Source of the DNA: Pontederia crassipes
Lineage: Eukaryota; Streptophyta; Magnoliopsida; Commelinales; Pontederiaceae
Assembly (NCBI GenBank): GCA_030549335.1
Contig: CM060187.1
Coordinates: 6,944,001-7,008,000, forward strand
DNA: 64,000 bases
Direction of reading: 5' to 3'
Under the pieces are notes generated by a model that saw only the letters and a program-made list of their open reading frames with translations, was not told where the DNA came from and did not search any database. Position numbers and translations under genes: made by a program. Positions 1-10,593 of this stretch are shown here, piece after piece (within the stretch, counting starts at the first letter, position 1; each line of letters opens with the position of its first letter).

Positions 1-1119
1 TATCTCTAAACATCAAGGGGATTTAAGATTAGTCTCTCAATTGCAAATTTAATTGAAATCCACACCAACATCAATTAATTGGATACAATAAGCATATAAT
101 CACAGATTGAAATTCAACAATTGTCAGTGCTTCTTGGTCCATCTCCGAACATCAAGAAAACCATAAACCCACTTCTTAGTGGTTAATGAAATCAGGGCTA
201 CAATGACAAAACGATTCTAAAATTAGAATTTAGGAAATCAGATTCATGACCCAAGATTGGGACCTAGGAACTTAGCATTGTTTCTTGATTCATTTCTGAA
301 CAAAGAAGAAATCATAAATCAACCTCTCAGTTGCAAATGCAATTAGGATTTCACAATGTCAAGAACATGTTCCAAGATTTCAGATTCATAAAATCAAAAT
401 CAATAGCATCAGAATAGTTTCAACACTAGTGAAGAAAAACAGGATTGTTAATCATCCATCCATGACTAGAACTAGATTACTACCCTATCCTAGGAGAGCT
501 GTAATTTAGCTCATCATAATTACAAGATTTAATGCAAAACAGAAGAAGAAACTAATACAAAGCATTCTGAAATCATAAATCTGTCCAGGAAATCAGATTG
601 CAGTCTTCTCCTCTTCAGCTCCTCTCTTAACTTCCTAGTCCAGGCCCCTCCAAAATGGAGGCTCCCAGGTCTAGAATCCTCCAAATGGAGGCTGCCCCCT
701 TCTCATTTGGATTACTTCAGCTTTTATATGGTTCTTAATCACCCTTGGATGCAAATAAGAAGCTTCTATTGCTTGGTGATTTTGCCATCAGTCCAAGTCC
801 TCAAAAAATTCCAACAGATTCCTCTACTTTTTGGACAGCAAATCAGTGGTCTCCTTTTTCAACTGGTTGCAACCTTATACTACCTGGTAGAAAAGCAAGA
901 ACAACAAGCATCAAAGTCCTCAAATAGAAATTAAACAAGTATGGATTAGGACAACAACTAAAATCAGTTCAATTACCCAATGCATATTGGTGTTATGCAG
1001 AAATGATAATTACATGCATTCTAGTCATAATTAACTAAATGTAGGCAATTTGAGGGGCTCGGTATATGTCAAATTAAATGTAAATGGAGTGAAAACTTAG
1101 TATGATCAGCTAGTGATCA
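1..1119 (-). mobile_element. Partial LTR of an Athila-like element (family F)
   Basis: This stretch aligns by eye with the LTR at 52184-55143, starting about 690 bp into it; shared landmarks are the repeated 'catctctga' blocks, the TATA-type CTTTTATA at 721-728 (TATAAAAG on the - strand) and the boundary CTAGTGATCA ending at 1119. A polypurine tract lies directly beyond 1119, so this is the 3' LTR of a minus-strand element whose outer part lies left of the window. From the TATA box to the LTR edge it is only about 400 bp, against about 1 kb in the other copy, because the AATGATAACTTG-type array is missing here. No protein is encoded. Confidence 0.7.
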
Positions 1120-1154
1120 AACTCCCCAGCTTAGTCTTTTGCTTGTCCTCAAGC
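1120..1154 (-). other. Polypurine tract of the family F element
   Basis: On the minus strand the sequence reads GAGGACAAGCAAAAGAC and then AAGCTGGGGAGTT directly before the LTR start TGATCACTAG. This is the conserved form of the Athila polypurine tract that primes plus-strand DNA synthesis. It fixes the element's orientation and the inner edge of the LTR at 1119. Confidence 0.65.
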
Positions 1155-2430
1155 AAAACATTCAGATATTAAGAACAAGGCTTAAATTAAACAATTCATA
1201 AGTGAATTCAGATTCAGCTGATTAAAATCAAATGAGTTTCCCACTTTGCTAACACTCCATTCTTTCCAAAATTCAATTTCTAGCTGAGGAATCACAAAAG
1301 CTAAAGCAAATTTAAGCCATGAAAGAAGTACTTAACAGTAACTGATTTAGATTTCAGTTATTGTTAACTTTACTGTAAAGGTTGAACTACTAATCTCTTG
1401 ATGAACAAATTTTTGTACTGCTTAAACAGGTTTGGAACCTGACTTTTATTCATGATAATGCAAGTAAACAGATTTGAACCTGATTTTTATTCATGATGAT
1501 CACAAGATAAAGATCCTGGTTTTATTCAGGAGAGGTTCCTTTTGGAATTGGCTCTCATGCATGCATGCAATGCAAAATGCAGCTTTTCACTTTTTCTTTT
1601 TCTTCATTTTTTTTCTTTTCTGTTCATGAAGCAAGCAATAGTTCAAACTCAAGTAAGGTTTAGATCCCTTAATGCAAAGAGTCAAGTTTTCCTATTTAAC
1701 ATAGCAGCAAAAGCCTTGATTTCATTCTAGACATCTTCTAATTTCTTATCAATCCATGAGTGTCAGCTAGTGTTACCCACAAAGAGAAAAGTTTCAGCTG
1801 AAATTGAGTTCAAATGCATCTAAAAAGTGAGTTGATTGAAGCAAAAAGATTAATAGCCAAATTGACTACTTGGTGTTGGAGTGTACTAACTGTCGTATTA
1901 AAGGATTTCTACTAGACTTGAGTCTGAACAGTGACAATGATAACTAGTGATAACTTGGGTGATAACAATGATAACCTGGTGATAGATATGATGTGAGCAT
2001 TAAAATGAATTAAAACATGCTAATAGAGTTCAAAAATGCACCAGATTTCCTCTCCTAAGCTTATCTTCAGCACTGTCCTCAGTGATAATACATTTAAGCA
2101 AAGGAGAGGGTTGGGAGGGTGTGCAATCTCGAAATTGTGCATTGCTTCAATTGGGTCCTTCAATTCAATCTTAATATCAGAATTTGTTGTTGATCAATTC
2201 TTCCTGGTATGCATCAGTATGGAATCAATTCTGCAGAGAATTGGAGAATGATCAACTTTGGCAATCAATAAGAAGCAATGAGGATTGAGAAATGCACTGA
2301 AATTTAGCGATATCAATGTGGATAATTGATATGAGTGATAAGTCAAATATCATTATGATGATTGAATCATGAAATAGAAAATTATATTAGTTATCAGTAG
2401 CATTTCAGTGAGAAAATCAAATTGAGTCTA
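1155..2430 (-). mobile_element. 3' internal region of the family F element, non-coding
   Basis: No credible open frame is present. The layout parallels 48523-49680 in the other Athila-like element: a second block resembling the tract and the phrase after it (CTAAGCTT, then a 'cactgtcctcagtg' stretch) recurs at 2053-2085. A cluster of GATAAC words lies at 1938-1985. Similarity ends near 2430, where copia gag sequence begins, so the two elements are joined by insertion or rearrangement. Confidence 0.5.
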
Positions 2431-3160
2431 AGAGTACTCCCTAGGTTGAAGTTCATCTACGTCCTTCTTCCTCTTCTTGGGGCAATGTTTCTTCCAGTGA
2501 CCAAGTTCTTTTCGGATTGACGTTCTTCTTCTTCGGCTTACCCTTCTTAGGGTTTGGATGATGTCCCTTCTCTATGGTTCATGAGTATGTAAACTCGATC
2601 TTACTTCTTTCAAAGTAATTATGTCTCTTCCGACTATAAACTAAATAAAATTTCAGAGGAAGAGACACCAACAAAAGTAGGACAACATCTTCATTCTCAA
2701 TCTTCACATCTATGATTCGTAATTCCATCAATAGATTATTCATTTGATCAAGATGATCTTTCACAGAGTACCTTCTTGCATACGGAGGGCGAACAGACGT
2801 TGCTTCAACAACAACTTGTTAGTTAGAAACTTGGTTAGTGACCAACTCTCAAATTTCGACCACAGATCAGTCGCCGTTCTTTAGCGACTTCAATAATCAC
2901 CTCGTTTGCCAAGCACAATAGGATCATAGAGTCCACCTTGTTCTCATGTGCTGCCAAATTTGCGAGGTCGATATCTTTTTCTTTGTCCTTCGAGTCTTCC
3001 TCTTTTGATTTGTTCTTTGACACATCCACGAGCGGTGCCCAGAGTACTTGTTGTTTCAGAAGTGCTCGCATCTTGATGTGTCAGAGACTAAAAGTATTAC
3101 GTCATGTGAATTTCTCGATCTTCACGTTGTGTGATTCCATCTGTTGGAGGATCGACGATA
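2430..3160 (-). pseudogene. Ty1/copia gag pseudogene (5' part)
   Basis: The minus strand encodes the start of a copia Gag polyprotein, which packages element RNA. From the N-terminus one reads MESHNVKIEKF near 3142, KMRALLKQQVLWAPL near 3071, then the UBN2-type stretch MKDHLDQMNNLLMELRIID near 2764, and finally GHWKKHCPKKRKKD near 2500, the second half of a CCHC zinc knuckle. It is broken: two TGA stops lie between IEKF and KMRALL (a Gly and a Trp codon in related elements), and the conserved blocks sit in separate frames. Everything beyond the zinc knuckle (protease, integrase, reverse transcriptase) is absent, cut off near 2430. It lies just inside the LTR at 3183-3541. Family assignment is from motif recognition. 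Confidence 0.8.
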
Positions 3161-3182
3161 AAGCATCATGTTTGTATCAGTT

Positions 3183-3541
3183 TGTTAGGATTTTTGCACA
3201 AGAAAAATTATGGACCGCAAGAAAAAATTGAGAAGGTGACGTAGAATTTTATTAGATGGACAAACAAAAGATGATTATAAATCAGATCACTTTGTGTTCG
3301 GACCCCTAAGGAATTTATATAAGCACTCCCTTTACAGATAATATGAATTTCATACTGATTGAAACTCTGAATTAATCTCTCAAAATTAGGACACGTATAT
3401 CGTGATAAGGTATTAAATCAATTCTGAATCATATGCAGATTATCCCATAAATTTTTCAGGAGACCTCATGCGAGACGACCTTTTACTTCGGATTGTCTTG
3501 GAGGATTTTCAATTAAGACATAATACAAGGCATTATTAACA
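3183..3541 (-). mobile_element. 5' LTR of the truncated copia element
   Basis: This 359-bp block starts TGTTAGG and ends TTAACA on the + strand, giving the TG...CA ends and short inverted termini of an LTR. It lies directly upstream (minus-strand sense) of the gag pseudogene. Between them is a degenerate primer-binding-site sequence (CTGATACAAACA, compare TGGTATCAGAGCA for initiator Met tRNA). No matching 3' LTR was seen, so the element is truncated on its left side and no target-site duplication can be checked. Confidence 0.6.
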
Positions 3542-4530
3542 TTTTACATATTTATGTCTTTTGTCCAGGATGGTGTTTTTTTAGATTTGGAAATGGGAAA
3601 GTTCTTTTTTAAACCTCATAGTCTTTTTTTCGTCTTAGAAAAAATTATTGTCATTAAAATTTCAATCATCGAACTAAAAATTGGTGTAAAAAAATAATTG
3701 CTTTGTTTAAAAATAATTACTCTTACATAATGATACCTTTACATATTCACATAATGATTCTGAAAAGATGATGGTAAAAAAAATAAGAAAAAAAAAAGAT
3801 AAACAACAATGTTCAGTTGACAGAAATTTGAAACTATTGCGCATGATTTTATATAAACTAGTATGATGACTCGCGCGATGCGTGTAGGACATAGAAACTT
3901 ATATATGTAAAAAATTTTCCTTTGAAACTTATATAAGAAATTTTATTTTGATATAAATTTTATAGACTATCTAATCATTTTCTCACCTTTGAAACTTATA
4001 TATGTAAATATGTTATAATAAATTAAATTTATTTGAAATTATTTTTTATAAATATATTACATTCTATTTTATTTTTAATTATTTTATACTCTATCTTTGT
4101 TCCATTTAACTTCGTTACTTTGTTAACATCTATTAGTTAAATTTTTTATTTTATTTATGTTAATTTACATATGACTTCTCCTTTCAAACTATATATCTTC
4201 TAATTTTGATATAATATAAATATAAATATCATTTGATATATCTATATGTTTTTAACAAAATCACATCTTAGAATTAAGTAAATACTATTTATTTTAATAT
4301 TTTTAACAATGTCTATTATTTTGCTTTTTATTTTATCTATTTCATTTTCTATGTGACAATGTAAAAATGTCATATTTGACATACTATATGTATTTAAAGA
4401 TATATATGACATAAACAAATTAAATTATTATATAGACTGTCAAAATTATTTAAATATTTTAAGCCTTATATGTGGCTTAATGAAATAGTGCCATAGGTCA
4501 ACTTCTATCTTTTTGTTTAATTATATGTGC

Positions 4531-4531
<1 letters not shown>

Positions 4532-4604
<73 letters not shown>
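4532..4604. repeat. Compound microsatellite (AT)n(GA)n
   Basis: About 18 AT units at 4532-4568 pass directly into about 18 GA units ending at 4604. It is a likely polymorphic simple repeat. Confidence 0.95.
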
Positions 4605-4606
<2 letters not shown>

Positions 4607-5543
4607 TTGATGATGAAATGACAAAGATGATAATGATATGTAAATTTTTTTATTACTTATATCTTTTTATTATTTGTAGTTAATTATATTTTGTTGATTA
4701 TATTTTAGAAAATGTCCACCACAATGCATTCACTTTTTAATTAAGAATATTTTATAATGATTTATTTTAAAATATATACTTAATAGTTATAACTTTCTTT
4801 CAATAATCTATATAAATAATTATTTTTTTCATTCTTAAAAATTAATTAATATTATTTTTATCATACACGATCTAACTTTAAAAAAATCAATTATCTAGAT
4901 CATATTACATGGCTTCATGATAGGATTACATCCAACTTTTAACTCTCTTTAAGGTGTGTTTATATAAGCATGTTATGTATGTATTAGATATAAATAATGA
5001 TTGAAGTTAAATATTTTATCTAATATAATTAAAAGTGTATATTTGGTGTTGATTGCATTTATTTTAATAAGAAATATAAGTAATATATATTTAATATTAT
5101 TATTTGAGCATGAATGGAAAATTTTTAAATTGATCATAAGTTAATTCCATGCAAATCCTCACATAGGTTATACTTTTTTTTATAATATTTTACTTTTTAG
5201 TGTTTGATAATATTTACATGAGGAACTAAAAGAATATATGATATATTTAAATACTATATATATACATAATATAGTATTTAAAAGTAATTTTAAAAATATT
5301 ATTTTGTGTGTGCCAATAGCATTTATCCCTTCCAATATAATGTGGATTATTATTAATACATAAATTTATCTTTTTTTATTCGTCATTTGGATTGCTCTAA
5401 GTATATTTTATTCTTTATAATACAATATAGATATGAAATATGATTGTGATATTAGTCCATTACGATTTATTATTGTAAATTAATAAAAATATACATCAAA
5501 TAGTGGTTAAACTTTTAGGATAATAATTTAATCAGACTTAATG

Positions 5544-5630
5544 TGCGTCCCTCCTTTAAAGGAAGGACACAGTGTCTCCCCTCTTCTTATTCGTCATATC
5601 AACGGTGTCCCTCCTTTAAATAGGGGACAA
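5544..5630. repeat. Near-palindrome and repeated GTCCCTCCTTTAAA word
   Basis: At about 5546-5568 the sequence is a near-perfect palindrome around TTTAAA (GTCCCTCC / GGAAGGAC). The word GTCCCTCCTTTAAA recurs at about 5608-5621, followed by a partial complement (AGGGGACA). It could be the remnant of a small inverted-repeat element. No coding potential is seen. Confidence 0.5.
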
Positions 5631-5651
5631 CTTCATTTTACTTATATCTCC

Positions 5652-5653
<2 letters not shown>

Positions 5654-5689
<36 letters not shown>
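5654..5689. repeat. (AT)n microsatellite
   Basis: About 18 consecutive AT dinucleotides. Confidence 0.95.
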
Positions 5690-5691
<2 letters not shown>

Positions 5692-7127
5692 CACATAGAT
5701 ATATATAATATTCTATTTAAGAATATATTAAAAATATTTAATTTGAATATAATATGTTATTTCATTGTCTTAATACGACTAGAATTATATATTTAATGTT
5801 GATAAAATTTATTTCAATAGTTAAAACAAATAATTGATTAAAATTTGTTTTAATATTATCATTAAATTAGTCATAAATCATTCTTAATCAAATTCTTACA
5901 TTAGATATGTGTTCTCCTTTAAAAAGCTTTTTTAAGATTTAACAAGTTTTGAATGAGGGACTAAAAATTATGATACAATGATTCATATTGGTTGTGTTGT
6001 CATATAAAAATAATGATAATTTGATTGCCTAAAATGTGCAATCCTATATTGTGGTTTCACCCTAAATTAACTCATATTATAATATATAAATTTTTTTTCT
6101 ATGCATCATTAAAAAAAGATATGAAATATATTATAATATGTGAAAATTTATTGTTCCTTCTAATTCAATATAGATATGAAATATAAATATTATATTTACC
6201 TTATATACACTTGAGTATTAAAACTTATTTACTTTTTATTTTATTATCAATCATGTGTCTTTGACTTAAGTTCTAATTATTGATATTAATTGACTTAATA
6301 CAAATATATAACTACCATATTTGTAAATCTACACTTTTTTTATAGTCTATTCCATCTCTTTTCATATTATAAGCTTTAAATGTGGGACTAAATTAAACAA
6401 TTCTAATAACTCTTATTCAAGTTATAATTAATTTTGAACCAATTACGTTTCAATATTTATTTTAATAATATACTTCATTATTCACCCTATCAAAACTAAT
6501 TCCAAAAGAAAACATCATGAGAGAGTGACATGTATCATCATCTATCATTTCTTTTAATAGTATACATATAATACTATTAACTATAGCCAAAATATTATTA
6601 ATCATCAATGAAATATTTTTATCACGAATCAACCTAATCATTTGCACATGGTTTCTTTTATAAATCTATTTAATAGTTTTCATGCAATTATTATTAAAAT
6701 TTAGAATATTTACAAATTTATAACTTAAAATATAAATAAACAACATTATATATTTTCATAACTAAACTTTCAATATCATGATTCTATTTTAACAATTCCA
6801 ACAAAAAATATGTACGAAATTTTATTCATATCATATCTTAATATTCATTTATATATAAGATGTAGATATAAATTATCATAATAATATAATTTAAAAATTA
6901 ATCATATTTATATTAATCACTAATAAATATCATCATCATTATATTAACGTAAAAATAAATAGCATAATTAGGATAGGGAGATGCAAGTTTTAAACTCGAG
7001 ATATATATGATAACCTAATTTTTTAAATATATCGATTATATATTATAAAATTTAATATTTTTATTAGATAGAGAGAAATTATATATATCTATATATGTGT
7101 ATGTTATTTTATGATATACAAATTTAT

Positions 7128-7225
7128 ATTTGTAAGTTTGTACGTACTCTTTCCCCTCAAAGAGAGAGTAAGTATGTTAATGGAAACTGAAAGCCCCCCT
7201 GTTTATAGCCATAAATATATTATTT
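7128..7225. repeat. Dispersed ~90-bp repeat, copy 1
   Basis: The block (TTTGTACGTACTCTTT, then CTCAAAGAGAG, AGTATG, GGAAACTGAAAGCC, TTTATAGCCATAAATAT) recurs in diverged form at 8957-9050 and 9150-9245. The three copies share order and spacing of these words, so this is a low-copy spacer repeat of unknown origin. Confidence 0.6.
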
Positions 7226-7930
7226 TAAAAAATTAGATAAATAAAAATATGTATTTTTAATAACTAAGTTTTGAGTATTTATATATTTAAAATATTATCG
7301 TTTTATAGTTGAATTCATGAGAGTTCTACATGTGACACTTTCTACTTATGCTTATATATATTATTGTTACTCATTATAAAAAATATAATTTAACCTTTTA
7401 TCATTTTAAAATATAATAATAGGTGAACTTGTGAGACTTGTCATTTGACAAATTTTAACTTTGCTTTTATATCAATATATATAATCTTTTTAATTACACT
7501 TAAAATATTATTGTGATATATATATATAAATTCATCATGATTATAAATTAGTTTATTTATTATTATCTATCATAGCTAACATATTTTACCATTTTTCCTT
7601 TAAAAACTAATTTTAGTGATACATAACTTAATGAGAGAATGATACTCGTATATTATATATTTTCTTTTATATAAATATATAAATGTGGATATAAATGAAT
7701 TAGATATGTGTTTACTTTAACAAAAACAATTGTTAGCATTAAATGATGTTATATTTATTAAATTTATTAAACTATTATTTTAATGAATATTAGTTCATTA
7801 TCATAATATTATAACTAAAATGTTGATGATTCTTTTATTATATATATATATTATCAAATGCAAGCTTTTGACTCAGACATTATTATTAACAGGCTTTTGA
7901 ATATCTCAATCAATTAATAGACTATTATTA

Positions 7931-8830
7931 ATAATAACAAAATGATCAAGTTTGGTTTAATATTTTTTTAAGTAATTGTGTATCTTATATCGATTTATAA
8001 GAAACTATTCAATAAAATGATTGATATATGTAAGTTTTCTATTTCATTGATAAAATAACAACTTGATTACAAAAAAAAACTATATATAACTAAAATTATT
8101 AATATAAATAATATATAATTATAAATATTATTAACACAATATATATATATATATATATGCAAACAAACATATAGATATACTTATCATAACAAATTAACAA
8201 ATTTTTAATAATAATAATAAAATTATTAAGTTTGATTGATTATTTTGTTATTAGGTGATTACGTATTCGATATCAATTTTATAGCGAACTATGACATACA
8301 AATATACATATAATAAATTAACAAAATGTTAATAATAATAACATAATGATTAAGTTTGATTTATTATTTTGTTATAAGTTTGTTACATATCTTATATGGG
8401 TTTATAACAAACTATTCAATATTACTAAAATGCTTAAGAATCATAGTTGTTAAATGATTGATATAGATAAGTATTCTATCTCCTTCAATATTATTATAAC
8501 ATTAAAAAATAACTATATACAACTAAAACTTATTAGTAGAAATAATATATGTTAATGAATATTACTAACAATTATTTTCTGTATACATATAATAATAAAA
8601 TAACTATGAATAGTAATAACGAAATGATTAAGTTTTGTTGACTATTTTATTATAGTTGATTACATATCTAATATCGGTTTATAACAAACTATCAAATATA
8701 AAATATTTGATATATGTAAACTTTCTATCCCTTGACACAATAATAACATGATTACAACAAAAAATAACTATATACAACTAAAAAAATTATTAGTGAAAAT
8801 AATACATGATTATAAATAACACAAAACGTA
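7931..8830. repeat. Degenerate tandem array, about four units of 120-290 bp
   Basis: Units begin near 7931, 8210, 8331 and 8607 with AATAACAAAATGAT-like text. They continue through AAGTTTGATT, TATTTTGTTAT, ATTACGTATC, TATCGGTTTATAACAAACTAT and, in the longer units, TTGATATATGTAAG and AACATGATTACAA. Units vary by internal deletion and AT-rich drift. No protein is encoded. Confidence 0.7.
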
Positions 8831-8956
8831 TATAATTTATTTCATATATTTTATTATAGAAAAATGCTTAGTTTATAGTAGTTGAATAATGCCTTTAACT
8901 TGTGTTTATATTCATTAGGATATGAAATGCATGTTATTAACTCCAACTTCATATCA

Positions 8957-9245
8957 TGACATAATATTTTGATCTGCACATACTCTTTACTTTCAAAGAG
9001 GACATCGAGTATGCAAATGAAAACTGAAACCCTCATGCCATTTAACATTTTTTCTTAAACAGAAATAAATTACATACAAATAATTTTTCTTATAACATTT
9101 TTTGAACGAAAAAAATTATATATAAGTAAATTTTTTATTGTGCACAGACCTATATTTGTAGGCCCGCACGTATTCTTTGCCTTCAAAGAAGACGTTGAGT
9201 ATGCAAATGAACATTGAAAATCCTTCTATTTATAGTTATAAATAT
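8957..9245. repeat. Dispersed ~90-bp repeat, copies 2 and 3
   Basis: Two further copies of the block at 7128-7225, at about 8957-9050 and 9150-9245. Each shows a TACTCTTT or TATTCTTT word followed by TTCAAAGA, GAGTATGCAAATGAA and a CTGAAA or TTGAAAA tail. They are more like each other than like copy 1. Confidence 0.6.
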
Positions 9246-9455
9246 AGAATTTTAAATTACAAATAATAACATTGTACATTTTTTAATAACTAACTTTTAA
9301 GTATCCATGCTTATATAATAAAAATATTATCATTTTATATATTTATACTTACAAATATAGAATTTTAAATTATAAATAATAACATTGTACATTTTTAATA
9401 ACTAACTTTTAAGTATTCATGCTTATATAATGAAAATATTATTATTTTATATATT
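9240..9455. repeat. Tandem duplication, 113-bp unit
   Basis: Two near-identical units, 9240-9352 and 9353-9455, both beginning AAATATAGAATTTTAAATTA and running to TTTTATATATTTA. They differ at few positions, so the duplication is fairly recent compared with the surrounding drift. Confidence 0.85.
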
Positions 9456-9614
9456 TAATTTATGAGAACTTGACATGTGATATTTTTTACCTCTCCTTTT
9501 ATATATAGATAGATATAAGATAAGAATAAGATAAATGTTAAATATTCAGTTAATTTCCTTGTAAAAAAAGGTAGTAAGCAGATAATAAAAAAAGGCCTTG
9601 CAGCTATTAATACC

Positions 9615-9615
<1 letters not shown>

Positions 9616-9660
<45 letters not shown>

Positions 9661-9661
9661 T
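9616..9661. repeat. (ATT)n microsatellite
   Basis: About fifteen consecutive ATT units. Confidence 0.95.
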
Positions 9662-10019
9662 TGCAAGACTTTTAATGTTTTCTTGATGTCTATTCTATAC
9701 TCGTCCTACTTTTATGATTTTATAGTTAAAGATTAAAATTATTTTAACGAAAAATTATTTCCACTTTATTCTCTTAAATTGCTTTTATTAATAGTAAAAA
9801 TACATATTTATCACCTCAAAGGACATTTCTTCTCTTAGCTTTTATGTTCTTTCATTGATTTATTTATTTATTTTGTATCTTTTATATTTTTTATTAATAT
9901 GTGTAAAACACTTAATAAACAATTAAAAATGAGTAAAAAGAAATAAAAAGGGAGGTGAGAGAGGGGTAAAGAGGGAAATAAACAAAAAAGGAGGCAACAA
10001 AAACGACTGGATTTTACTG

Positions 10020-10527
10020 CTTTCCTCACCGCTTACTGGTCTTCGTCTCTTTCCCGTTCGTCTCCAAGAAGAAGGGGGGGTTCGGGAGGGGTGTACGAGC
10101 TCCTTATCCTATCCATTTCTGCAGCTCCTCCTCCTCCGATCCCGGCGATCCTCCACTCGTCTTTCGCACCCCCGTTCTCGCTTGGAAAGCCCTCTCGGTC
10201 GAGGTAAATTTCGCTTCGTTCGGTAGCTCCTAGCGTGAATTCCTCCATGTGATTTGTTTCATGCAGTTTCTGTCATAATACTACCTTTAGTTGCCGTTTG
10301 TTGATTCTTTGGGTGCTTATCATGTCGTAATCTAAGAGTTTGTTTTGGCTACAGACGTAGTTTAGCTAATCTTATGTCCTTTGGGTCAGTAACTACGGGA
10401 ACAGTAGAATGATTACAGTTGGTTGTTGCTCCACTTTTGATTCTGGTGTTGTTCCGAGTGATACTGAATAAAGTTGAAATGTTTCATGTAAAAGGTTCTA
10501 ACTATGTGCATGATTGGTTACTTGCAG
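10020..10527 (+). promoter_or_regulatory. 5' leader exon and leader intron of the kinase gene
   Basis: The composition switches abruptly near 10020 from AT-rich spacer to CT-rich, CpG-containing leader sequence typical of a plant 5' UTR. A donor GTCGAG|GTAAAT at 10203/10204 and an acceptor TTGCAG at 10527 define a 324-bp leader intron; the second leader piece is 10528-10593. No ATG is visible in the spliced leader before the chosen start at 10594. The transcription start is not determined; 10020 is where the leader-like composition begins. Confidence 0.6.
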
Positions 10528-10593
10528 ATTGTTGTCTGAGTGGGCGGAAGGACTTGGAGATTAAAGGACTCGAATTGGGTGATTGAATTGGAT

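Larger units (their letters stand above)
3542..9990. other. AT-rich intergenic spacer without genes
   Basis: About 6.4 kb of very AT-rich sequence with only short chance open frames. It contains microsatellites, dispersed ~90-bp repeats and a degenerate tandem array, listed separately. No transposase, reverse transcriptase, tRNA or rRNA signature was recognised. Its right end runs into the CT-rich leader of the kinase gene, so the promoter should lie in the last few hundred bases, but no single convincing TATA box can be assigned among the many AT runs. Confidence 0.7.

Noticed and set aside
3542..9990. Centromeric satellite or organelle-derived DNA as an explanation of the AT-rich spacer
   Set aside because: No regular 150-180 bp monomer array and no plastid or mitochondrial gene was seen; repeats are few, irregular and diverged.
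10540..10593. Extension of the kinase N-terminus by 18 codons
   Set aside because: It begins with GTG, which is not a normal nuclear start; the first ATG is at 10594 and gives the N-terminus expected for the clade.
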